Below are positions 49,453-56,520 of a stretch of 64,000 nt of DNA, one piece after another. Made by a program: the position numbers and the translations under genes. The notes beneath the pieces are model-generated. The model worked only from the letters and a program-made list of their open reading frames with translations. It did no database searches and was not told where the DNA came from. Where the stretch lies: positions 248,001 through 312,000 of the forward strand of contig NZ_JAEMHM010000003.1 in NCBI RefSeq assembly GCF_016458275.1. Reading direction: 5' to 3'. Position 1 is the stretch's first letter. The number at the start of each line of letters is the position of its first letter. The stretch comes from Geomesophilobacter sediminis. GTDB lineage: Bacteria > Desulfobacterota > Desulfuromonadia > Geobacterales > Geobacteraceae.

Positions 49453-50369
49453 CAGGCGTTGAGCGCTCCTATCAGGGAAGATACCGACTCGATGCCGTTT
49501 TCGGTGAGGTACTGCTCCATCTCGCGGGCGATCCGCTGGGCCGCGCCCGGATCGAGGAAACTTGCGGTCCCGACCTGGATGGCGGTGGCGCCGGCAAGCA
49601 TGAATTCGAGGGCGTCGCGGCCGTTCATGATACCACCGATCCCGATGATCGGCAGCTTCACGTTTTTGGCGACCTGCCAGACCATGCGCAGCGCGACCGG
49701 CTTGATCGCCGGGCCGGAAAGCCCCCCGGTGACGTTGGCCAGAATCGGGCGGCGCCGGTCGAGGTCGATCGCCATCCCGGTCAGGGTGTTGATGAGCGAC
49801 AGCGCGTCGGCGCCGGCCTCGGCGCAGGCGATGGCCATGGAAACAACGTCGGTGACGTTGGGGGAAAGCTTGACGATCATCGGCTTGGTGGTGCTCTTGC
49901 GGACCAGCCGCACCACTTCCTGCGCCGCCTTGGGATCGGTGCCGAACACGATGCCCCCCTGCTTCACGTTGGGGCAGGAGATGTTGACCTCGATGCCGGC
50001 GACGCCGGGGAGCCCGTCCAGGCGACTGGCAACCTCGCCGTATTCCTCCAGGGTGTTGCCGTAGAGGTTCACCACCACCGGGGTCTGCACATTCTTAAGA
50101 TACGGGAGCTTCTCCGCGATGAAGGCGTCGATGCCGACGTTTTGCAGGCCGATGGCGTTCAGCATCCCGCCCGGGGTCTCCACGATGCGCGGCGTCGGGT
50201 TCCCCGCTTTGGGCTTGAGCGAGAGCCCCTTGGTGATCATCGCGCCGATGCTCTCCAGGTCGAGGTAATCGGCAAATTCGGCGCCGTAGCCGAAGGTCCC
50301 GGACGCGGTCATGACCGGGTTGCGCATCTTGATCCCGGCGACCTCCACCGACATATCAGGTTTATGCAT
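49452..50369 (-). CDS. pyrD: Dihydroorotate dehydrogenase B, catalytic subunit
   Basis: I start at ATG 50369, six bases after GGAG; the ATG at 50381 has no SD. The 305-residue FMN enzyme shows MRNPVMTASGTFGYG, TKGLSLKPKAGNPTPRIVETPGGMLNAIGLQN, VNISCPNV with the catalytic Cys of class 1B (PyrD type B), IVKLSPNVTD and IGIGGIMNGRDALEFMLAGATAIQVGT. It oxidises dihydroorotate to orotate in pyrimidine synthesis using NAD through the PyrK subunit encoded directly upstream. Confidence 0.96.
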   Translation of the reverse strand: MHKPDMSVEVAGIKMRNPVMTASGTFGYGAEFADYLDLESIGAMITKGLSLKPKAGNPTPRIVETPGGMLNAIGLQNVGIDAFIAEKLPYLKNVQTPVVVNLYGNTLEEYGEVASRLDGLPGVAGIEVNISCPNVKQGGIVFGTDPKAAQEVVRLVRKSTTKPMIVKLSPNVTDVVSMAIACAEAGADALSLINTLTGMAIDLDRRRPILANVTGGLSGPAIKPVALRMVWQVAKNVKLPIIGIGGIMNGRDALEFMLAGATAIQVGTASFLDPGAAQRIAREMEQYLTENGIESVSSLIGALNA

Positions 50370-50371
50370 GA

Positions 50372-51178
50372 CTAACTCCATTTGAGCTCAAAGCTGTCGA
50401 ACACCGGGCCGTCCTTGCAGACGCAGCGGTAGTCGGGGGTCTGATCGCTGTGGTTGGCACCCGGCATGACGCAGCCGAGGCAAGCGCCGACGCCGCAGGC
50501 CATGTACGCCTCCAGGGAAACTTGACAGGGAACGCCGTGCGCTTCGGCCATACGGGAGACTGCGCCCAGCATCGGCATCGGGCCGCAGGCGAAGATGCGC
50601 TGGCCGGCGCCCAGATGCTTTTCGAGCACTTCGGTCACGAAGCCCTGCTCGCCAAGGGTCCCGTCGTCGGTGGCGACGTAGGTCTCGACGCCGAGGCGTT
50701 CGAACTCGGTAATGCACAGGATGTCGTCCCGGTTGCGGCCGCCGGCGAAGAGGCGGACCTTCTCACCCTGGGCGACCAGTGCCTTGGCCAGGTAGTAGAG
50801 CGGGGCAAGACCGACGCCGCCGCCGACCAGGATCTTTTCCTCCCCTTTTTCGCCGAGGCGGAACCCTTTGCCCAGCGGGGCCAAAAGGTCGATCCCGTCG
50901 CCGTGGTGCAGGGCGGAGAGCATCCTGGTACCCTTCCCCACCACCTTGTAGAGGATCTCCACGTAGGTGTGCGGGGTCTCGTCGTACTCGGCCTGGAAGG
51001 TGCCGACGTCGAAGAGGCCGAACGGGCGCCGAAGCAGCGGATCGATCGACTCAGTGACCTTGAGCATGAGGAACTGCCCGGGAAGCGACGTTCCGAGGTC
51101 CTGGGGAGCGGTCATTCTCATCCTGAAATAACAGGGAGAAAGCTCGACATTGGATATGACCATGGATTTGAACTGCAT
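50372..51178 (-). CDS. pyrK: Dihydroorotate dehydrogenase B, electron-transfer subunit
   Basis: A 268-residue ferredoxin-reductase-like protein: FAD domain (DPLLRRPFGLFDV), NAD-binding part (ILVGGGVGLAPLYYLAKAL, FACGPMPMLGAVSRM) and a C-terminal 2Fe-2S cluster with C-x4-C-x2-C and a fourth Cys (CGVGACLGCVM ... CVCKDGPVF). It passes electrons from PyrD to NAD. First gene of the run pyrK, pyrD, kamA-like, Nudix, SRAP. Confidence 0.96.
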   Translation of the reverse strand: MQFKSMVISNVELSPCYFRMRMTAPQDLGTSLPGQFLMLKVTESIDPLLRRPFGLFDVGTFQAEYDETPHTYVEILYKVVGKGTRMLSALHHGDGIDLLAPLGKGFRLGEKGEEKILVGGGVGLAPLYYLAKALVAQGEKVRLFAGGRNRDDILCITEFERLGVETYVATDDGTLGEQGFVTEVLEKHLGAGQRIFACGPMPMLGAVSRMAEAHGVPCQVSLEAYMACGVGACLGCVMPGANHSDQTPDYRCVCKDGPVFDSFELKWS

Positions 51179-51387
51179 CGTGACTCCTAAAGAAACGTTC
51201 GGCGTTCGACGTTCGGCGTTCGACGTTCGGCGTTAAAGAGTAAAAGCCCGATTCTTTGTTGGTGCGGCACCCTCGTACGCCCATTCCCGGCGACACAGCC
51301 GTGATGAAGCCGTTCAGCGCAACTTATCAGCGTTACCCGCAAGTCTTATAATCCTTGGCAACGCCGAGCGTCGAACGCCGAACGGAT
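51179..51387. repeat. Intergenic region with GTTCGGCGTTCGAC repeats
   Basis: 51195-51235 contains three tandem GTTCGGCGTTCGAC-type words, and the complementary CGTCGAACGCCGAACG is at 51368-51383, giving one long imperfect inverted element. Related words (AACGTTGAACG) flank purN's start at 52999-53090. The region also holds the promoter of pyrK; none was clear. Confidence 0.6.
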
Positions 51388-51828
51388 TTACAACGGCCGT
51401 TGCATCAGCAGTGCGTCGGAGCCGTCTTCGTAGTAGCGCTTGCGGATGCCGGACTCGGTGAAGCCCATCCGGCGGTAAAGCTCGATCGCGGAATCGTTCC
51501 CCACCCGCACCTCGAGCAGTACCACCGCGGCACCCCGCTCCCGGCACCAGGAAAGGGCATGCTCCACCAGCAGACGCCCGATTCCTTTCCCGCGCGCACT
51601 CTCGGCAACGGCGACATCGAGTATCTCGCCTTCGTCCAACACTACCTTGGGACAGAGGTAGCCGAGCACCTCACCGTCCGGTGACTCGGCAACGATGGGG
51701 AGTGCGTGGGGGGATTCAATTTCGTCTTGGAAGTGACGGATCGTCCAGGGACGTGAGAAGGAGGCGTTCTCAATGGTGAGCACCTTTTGTAGGTGCTTTT
51801 CTGACATGGGACAAATGATTAATTGCAT
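51388..51828 (-). CDS. rimI: RimI-like GNAT N-acetyltransferase
   Basis: I choose ATG 51828 (MQLIICPMSEKHLQKVLTIE), giving 146 residues; the frame extends further without support. GNAT motifs: IENASFSRPWT near the start (typical of RimI), VLDEGEILDVAVAESARGKGIGRLLVEHAL (motif A, acetyl-CoA binding R/Q-x-x-G-x-G/A) and NDSAIELYRRMGFTESGIRKRYY (motif B). RimI acetylates the N-terminus of ribosomal protein S18 and other proteins. Divergent from purM. Confidence 0.9.
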   Translation of the reverse strand: MQLIICPMSEKHLQKVLTIENASFSRPWTIRHFQDEIESPHALPIVAESPDGEVLGYLCPKVVLDEGEILDVAVAESARGKGIGRLLVEHALSWCRERGAAVVLLEVRVGNDSAIELYRRMGFTESGIRKRYYEDGSDALLMQRPL

Positions 51829-51893
51829 AGACAGATCGCGCACTGAAGCGCATGATATGCAAACGCCGGAGCGAAGTAAACCTTTTTTTCGCT

Positions 51894-51922
51894 TTGACAT
51901 TTAAGGGGAGATGGGTTAGATT
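51894..51922 (+). promoter_or_regulatory. Putative sigma-70 promoter of purM
   Basis: TTGACA (51894-51899) and TAGATT (51917-51922) are 17 bp apart, 28 bp before the purM GTG. Confidence 0.7.
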
Positions 51923-51950
51923 TTCCCTTTAATTTCTTGGAGGTACCAAC

Positions 51951-52997
51951 GTGGACGAGACCAAAATTACTTATAAAGATGCCGGTGTTGACATAGATGC
52001 CGGCAATACTTTTGTCAAAATGATCAAGCCGTTGGTCAAGGCAACTTCCCGTCCGGAGGTCCTCGCTGACATCGGCGGTTTTGGTGGTCTCTTCTCCCTC
52101 AATACCGGGAAGTACAAACACCCGGTCCTGGTCTCCGGCACCGACGGCGTCGGGACCAAACTGAAGCTCGCCTTCCTTGCCGACAAACACGACACCATCG
52201 GTATCGACTTGGTGGCGATGTGCGTCAACGACATCATCGTCCAGGGAGCAGAACCGCTCTTTTTCCTCGACTACCTCGCCACCGCGAAGCTGGATCCCGA
52301 GAAGGCCGCGTCCATCATCAAGGGCGTTTCCGAAGGGTGCGTCCAGGCCGGCTGCGCCCTCATCGGCGGGGAAACCGCGGAGATGCCCGGTTTCTATGCC
52401 GGTGAAGAGTACGACATGGCCGGCTTCGCCGTCGGCGTCGTGGAACGCGAGAAGATCATCGACGGCTCCTCCATCACCGTCGGCAACCACCTGATCGGCC
52501 TTGCCTCGAGCGGCCTGCACAGCAACGGCTATTCGCTGGCCCGCAAGGTGATCCTGGAGCGGATGGGCCTCGGCATCAACGACGAGCTCCCGGGCCTTGG
52601 GAAAACGGTCGCCGAGGAGCTCCTCACCCCGACCCGCATTTACGTCCGTACCGTCATGAACCTCATGCGCGACTTCAACGTGAGCGGGATCGCCCATATC
52701 ACCGGCGGCGGCCTGCCGGAGAACGTGCCCAGGGTGCTTCCCAACGGTTGCAAGGCGGTCATCCGCAAGGACAGCTGGGAGATCCCGGAGATCTTCAAGA
52801 TCATGCAGAAGGCCGGCAACATCGAAGAGTCCGAGCTTTACCGCACCTTCAACTGCGGCATCGGCATGGTCCTCATCGTCCCCGAGCGCGAGGCCGAGGA
52901 TATCCTGATTCGTCTCAACGGCCTCAACGAGACCGCATTCTACATCGGCGAAGTCGCCAAGTGCGAGCCCGGCAAGGAATGCGTGGAACTCGTATAA
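51951..52997 (+). CDS. purM: Phosphoribosylformylglycinamidine cyclo-ligase
   Basis: A 348-residue AIR synthetase beginning at GTG 51951, with TTGGAGG at an eight-base spacing. Landmarks: [93 protein letters not shown] and [16 protein letters not shown]. It closes the imidazole ring in purine synthesis using ATP. purN follows 116 bp later on the same strand, the usual pair. Confidence 0.98.
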   Translation: MDETKITYKDAGVDIDAGNTFVKMIKPLVKATSRPEVLADIGGFGGLFSLNTGKYKHPVLVSGTDGVGTKLKLAFLADKHDTIGIDLVAMCVNDIIVQGAEPLFFLDYLATAKLDPEKAASIIKGVSEGCVQAGCALIGGETAEMPGFYAGEEYDMAGFAVGVVEREKIIDGSSITVGNHLIGLASSGLHSNGYSLARKVILERMGLGINDELPGLGKTVAEELLTPTRIYVRTVMNLMRDFNVSGIAHITGGGLPENVPRVLPNGCKAVIRKDSWEIPEIFKIMQKAGNIEESELYRTFNCGIGMVLIVPEREAEDILIRLNGLNETAFYIGEVAKCEPGKECVELV

Positions 52998-53113
52998 ACA
53001 GTTCAACGTTCAACGTTCCAGGTTCAAGGTCGGAAGTTGGGACCAAAGGCGCCAACACCTTTTAAACGTTGAACGCCGAACGTTGAACAGGTGTTGAGGG
53101 GAGCCGCAGTTAC
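52998..53113. repeat. AACGTTGAACG repeats between purM and purN
   Basis: GTTCAACGTTCAACGTTCCAGG (53001-53022) and AACGTTGAACGCCGAACGTTGAACAGG (53065-53091) form an inverted repeat in the 116-bp gap; a hairpin in the purM-purN message is possible. It could attenuate purN. Confidence 0.6.
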
Positions 53114-53725
53114 ATGGATAAGTTACTGAACATCGGCGTTCTTGTTTCCGGAAGCGGCACCAACCTCCAGTCGATCATCGACGCCTGCGCCAACGGTACC
53201 GTCAAGGGACGCGTCGCCTGCGTGATCAGCAACAAGGCCGACGCCTACGCCCTCAAACGGGCCGAAGCGGCCGGGATTCCGGCGATCCACATCGACCACA
53301 CCCAGTTCGAGGGGCGGCGGAGCTACGATGCCGCGGTCGTGGAGGTGCTGCGCCGGCACGGCGTGGAACTGGTCGCCCTGGCGGGTTTCATGCGGATCAT
53401 CACCCAGGTGCTTTTGGATGCATTCCCGATGGCGGTGATGAACATCCACCCCGCCCTGCTCCCGGCGTTCCCCGGGCTGCATGCCCAGCGGCAAACCCTG
53501 GAATACGGTGCGAAGCTCGGCGGCTGCACGGTCCATTTTGTGGATGCCGGCACCGACACCGGCCCCATCATCTTGCAGGCGGCCGTTCCGGTCCAGGATG
53601 ACGACACCGAGGACACCCTGGCGGCGCGGATTCTGAAGGAAGAACACCGCCTCTACCCCGAAGCGATCCGGCTCTTCTCCGAAGGGAAACTCAAGGTTGA
53701 AGGAAGAAGGGTCTACGTGCGGTAG
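53114..53725 (+). CDS. purN: Phosphoribosylglycinamide formyltransferase
   Basis: A 203-residue GAR transformylase: IGVLVSGSGTNLQSIIDA, the loop LVALAGFMRIITQ, then MNIHPALLPAFPGLHAQRQTLEYGAKLGGCTVHFVDAGTDTGPIILQAAVPV, which contains the catalytic triad N (MNIHP), H (HPALLP) and D (DTGPII). It uses 10-formyl-THF to formylate GAR in purine synthesis. A terminator follows 20 bp after the stop. Confidence 0.98.
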   Translation: MDKLLNIGVLVSGSGTNLQSIIDACANGTVKGRVACVISNKADAYALKRAEAAGIPAIHIDHTQFEGRRSYDAAVVEVLRRHGVELVALAGFMRIITQVLLDAFPMAVMNIHPALLPAFPGLHAQRQTLEYGAKLGGCTVHFVDAGTDTGPIILQAAVPVQDDDTEDTLAARILKEEHRLYPEAIRLFSEGKLKVEGRRVYVR

Positions 53726-53744
53726 TCACCGGACCTGCTTTTAC

Positions 53745-53779
53745 AAAAAAACCCGAGGCGCAAGCTTCGGGTTTTTTTG
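53745..53779 (+). terminator. Terminator of purM-purN
   Basis: AAACCCGA pairs with TCGGGTTT around a loop of about 9 nt, followed by seven T and preceded by an A tract. Confidence 0.92.
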
Positions 53780-53898
53780 TGGACAAGGGCTGAAGGTACC
53801 TAAGGGACACCGGGGACGTTAGGGACTCCCCGCAACGATGGCCGCCCTTTGCAAAGTTACTTTTTCTGATTTGCGCCCCTCTTCATACCAGCCGAGAG

Positions 53899-53982
53899 TA
53901 ACCTCCCTCTCCCTCCGGGAGAGGGTCGGGGTGAGGGAAATACCCACGAAGAGCCTTCCCTCACCCGCCCTCCGGGCCCCCT
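53899..53982. repeat. GGGAGAGGG/GGGGTGAGGG dispersed repeat
   Basis: CCTCTCCCTCCGGGAGAGG hairpin followed by GTCGGGGTGAGGG and then CCCTCACCCGCCCTCCGGGCCCCCTC. I remember this GGGAGAGGGTCGGGGTGAGGG type as common in many proteobacterial genomes. It occupies the gap between purN and the ChaN-like gene (53776-54045), in which I see no gene. Confidence 0.75.
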
Positions 53983-54045
53983 CTGACCATAGAGATGGAC
54001 GCTAATCCGATTGCTCATTGTTCATTGCCTATGGTACGGTGTCGC

Positions 54046-54879
54046 ATGCCCAAGTCACCATTATTCTTACTGCTGTTTCTCCTCTGCTTTCTCCCCGGTT
54101 GCTCAGTCACCCATGCCCTCCGGGTCCAGGACCGCCAACGCATCGACGTGGAGACCATGCTCCACGAGGTGGTCTCCTCGCGCATCATCCTGGTCGGGGA
54201 GCGCCACGACGATCCGGCGCACCACCAACTGCAGCTCGAGGTGGTCAAGGCGGCCCGTAACGCCGGCAAACCGGTTGCCATCGGTATGGAGATGTTCGAG
54301 GGGGTGAGCCAGAATGCCCTCGACGCCTGGAGCGCCGGGAAGGTATCGGAGGCGACGTTCGTCGGGACCTACCTCTGGAACTGGCGCAATCTCCCTTGGG
54401 GCCTGTACCGCGACATTCTCATCTACGCCCGGGACCAGCACATTCCGGTCATCGCGCTGAACGCCCCCCGGGATCTGGTGCTCAAGGTTTCCCAGCAGGG
54501 GTTTGCCTCCCTCACCGATGTCGACCTGCGCCGCCTGCCGGAAGGGGCCGCCGAGCCGCTGCCGGAGGAATACCTCGCCGAGCTCAAGGCGGCTTACCCG
54601 GTGCATGGCGGCAATTTCGTCTACATTTCCGAGGCGCAGATGCTCCGCAACCGGGTGATGGCCCGCAAGATCGAGGAGTACCTGGGCGCACACCCGGAGC
54701 GAGTGATGGTGGTGATTGCCGGAGGTGGGCACGTAAGGGAAAAGGCGGGAGTTCCCGAGGAATTGAAGATAAAGGACTACCGGATCATCATTCCCACGGT
54801 CCCGGGGCTGAACCGAAGGACCGTGACGCCGCAGGACGGACACTACCTGATCGAGGACCCGTTCTTCGACATGTTCTGA
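54046..54879 (+). CDS. ChaN-family heme-binding-type lipoprotein
   Basis: I start at ATG 54046 (MPKSPLFLLLFLLCFLPGC), a lipoprotein signal with lipobox LPGC; the longer frame only adds unsupported residues. The 277-residue protein matches the ChaN/DUF399 family: RIILVGERHDDPAHHQLQLEVV, IGMEMFEGVSQNALDAW, YLWNWRNLPWGLYRDILIYARDQHIPVIALNAPRDLV and VMVVIAGGGHVREKAGVP. Known ChaN is an outer-membrane lipoprotein that binds heme at Tyr/His sites; the GERHDD and GGGHV motifs also resemble TIKI/TraB-type hydrolases. Its 3' end overlaps the convergent FlhB-like gene by 37 bp. Confidence 0.88.
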   Translation: MPKSPLFLLLFLLCFLPGCSVTHALRVQDRQRIDVETMLHEVVSSRIILVGERHDDPAHHQLQLEVVKAARNAGKPVAIGMEMFEGVSQNALDAWSAGKVSEATFVGTYLWNWRNLPWGLYRDILIYARDQHIPVIALNAPRDLVLKVSQQGFASLTDVDLRRLPEGAAEPLPEEYLAELKAAYPVHGGNFVYISEAQMLRNRVMARKIEEYLGAHPERVMVVIAGGGHVREKAGVPEELKIKDYRIIIPTVPGLNRRTVTPQDGHYLIEDPFFDMF

Positions 54880-55136
54880 TCCATGCGGTAAAGCCAGGCC
54901 AAAAGCTCGGCGACCGCCTGATACAGTTCGGGCGGGATCTCCCGGTCCAGGTCGACCTGCATCAGGAGGTTCACCAGTTCGGGCGAGCGGTGCACGTAAA
55001 TCCCGTTTTCCCGCGCCAGGGAGATGATCGCCTCCGCGGTGATCCCCTTCCCCTTGGCGACGACCCGGGGCGCGCCGTCGGTTGGGCTGTAGGCCATGGC
55101 CACCGCCTGCTTGGTCACCGTTTCACGATTCGACAT
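54843..55136 (-). CDS. FlhB-like C-terminal domain protein
   Basis: A 97-residue protein corresponding to the cytoplasmic end of FlhB/YscU: AVAMAYSPTDGAPRVVAKGKGITAEAIISLARENGIYVHRSPELVNLL and IPPELYQAVAELLAWLYR. The autocleavage motif NPTH of full FlhB is replaced by SPTD, so it starts right at the position after the membrane part. Such FlhB2/YlqH proteins partner with FliK-like proteins; the gene overlaps the FliK-like gene by 14 nt, which supports this. Convergent overlap of 37 bp with the ChaN-like gene. Confidence 0.9.
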   Translation of the reverse strand: MSNRETVTKQAVAMAYSPTDGAPRVVAKGKGITAEAIISLARENGIYVHRSPELVNLLMQVDLDREIPPELYQAVAELLAWLYRMDQNMSKNGSSIR

Positions 55137-56085
55137 CTTTCACCGCCATCCGTCCGAGATACAAGCCGACCGAGGAGAGAGCCGCCTTGAAATCGGGCGC
55201 GCCATCCTTGAGTTGGCGGGTCCCTTCCGGGGTCCCGCAGGCCAGCTCCACCGACAACCCTTCCGCGGAAATCTTCAAAAATGCCTGAACCGCCCCGAGT
55301 TGCGGCAGTTCCACCGCCAGGTTCGCCTGAATCGCCGGCTCCCCATCCTCCCCCTGATCGCGGGAGACCACCAGTTCCATATCCTGCCCGGGCCACGCCT
55401 CCCCCTGCCAGGTCAAAAGCCCGCTGCGCAGCATGGAGAGCTGTTCCTTCACCAGGGATAGGGTGCTCGGATCCGCGAAGGTGGCGCCGTCGGCCCGCTC
55501 CTGTTTCACCTTGGCGGGATCGGCATCTTCTTTTGCCTCGGTCTTGGAAAGACGCCCCTGCGGCTCCTTGAGCAATTCCTGGGTGGCGTAATTGCCCGCC
55601 GCCCACTGGGCGAGATGGGACTCGTAGAAAAGCCCCCCCTGCACCAAAGCCTCCCGCAGACGGGCCGCAATCAGATCGGCCCCCTGCATCGGGTCCTCCA
55701 CCAGCGGGCCGGAAGGGAGCAACGGAGCGGCATTTTCGACCACCGTGGAAAGCCATTTACCGACCTGGGTAAACCGGATCGATTCTGCACCGTTAGATGG
55801 GACGTACTGGAAGGTAACCCGGGGGTCGGCCGAGACGAAGATGAGGTTCATCGCCTGCCCCGGCTCCATGATGATCGGAAGCTCGATATTGAAGAGTTCC
55901 CCGGCGATCCGGGCGAGGTACATGTGGTTGGGGAGCGTGGCGATGATCTCCGCCTTGACCTGCTGGCCGGGGTTCATGGCCAACTGCGAGGCGGAGCGCT
56001 GCTCGGTATCTCCCCCAGGGGTCGCTGCCGTCGCCTTTACTATGGTCGGCAGCACCTGCCTCTGTATCTCGTCGTTGATCAGCAT
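55123..56085 (-). CDS. FliK-like flagellar hook-length-type protein
   Basis: The start at ATG 56085 has GGAG six bases upstream. The 320-residue protein has a polar N-terminal half (LINDEIQRQVLPTIVKATAATPGGDTEQRSASQLAMN) and beta-rich middle (VKAEIIATLPNHMYLARIAGELFNIELPI), and its C-terminus (QANLAVELPQLGAVQAFLKISAEGLSVELACGTPEGTRQLKDGAPDFKAALSSVGL) resembles the Flg_hook domain of FliK. FliK C-termini bind FlhB and switch export specificity. It forms a two-gene unit with the FlhB-like gene, away from any flagellar cluster in this window. Confidence 0.75.
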   Translation of the reverse strand: MLINDEIQRQVLPTIVKATAATPGGDTEQRSASQLAMNPGQQVKAEIIATLPNHMYLARIAGELFNIELPIIMEPGQAMNLIFVSADPRVTFQYVPSNGAESIRFTQVGKWLSTVVENAAPLLPSGPLVEDPMQGADLIAARLREALVQGGLFYESHLAQWAAGNYATQELLKEPQGRLSKTEAKEDADPAKVKQERADGATFADPSTLSLVKEQLSMLRSGLLTWQGEAWPGQDMELVVSRDQGEDGEPAIQANLAVELPQLGAVQAFLKISAEGLSVELACGTPEGTRQLKDGAPDFKAALSSVGLYLGRMAVKDVES

Positions 56086-56520
56086 GAATTCTCCTGCCTC
56101 CGGATCGGAGCGTCGGGATAGGGGGCCAGAGCAGCCGCCCCGGCAGGGATGCCGCTCCAACCGATCGGGCGCCGTTTCGATCCCGTTTCCGGGGCGCGCC
56201 ACCTCAATAGGACCCATCGGCGCCCGGACGGCGAAGCTTTAGAAAAAACCGTCCTCATGGCGCTTTGAGGGAAACGGCCACCAGGCAACGTCATGTCGGG
56301 ACCTTCCCTACGAACACCTAAGGTAACGATTTGATTAACCGGAAGCCGTCTGGAGACCAGATTTCCGCCAAGTTATCGGGAAAAATCGTTTTTTCGCCCG
56401 TAAGATACATTTTTTACCTAAACTAATGGATCGTTGCGGCCGATAAGAGCGAAATGATATGTGCGGCACATCGATGCCCGCCGCTACTTCCGGCCCGAAA
56501 ACGAGAAGGACCGACGTGCA
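56086..56520. other. Divergent intergenic region, 435 bp
   Basis: It separates the FliK-like gene (minus) and the hybrid kinase (plus). The part 56320-56460 is AT-richer and likely holds the kinase promoter; no clear -35/-10 pair. An in-frame extension of the kinase to GTG 56461 exists but lacks SD support. Confidence 0.5.

Noticed and set aside
56461-56520. N-terminal extension of the hybrid kinase from GTG 56461
   Set aside because: The extra 20 residues precede a complete receiver start (MKQAIRILIIDDS) and no SD supports the GTG.
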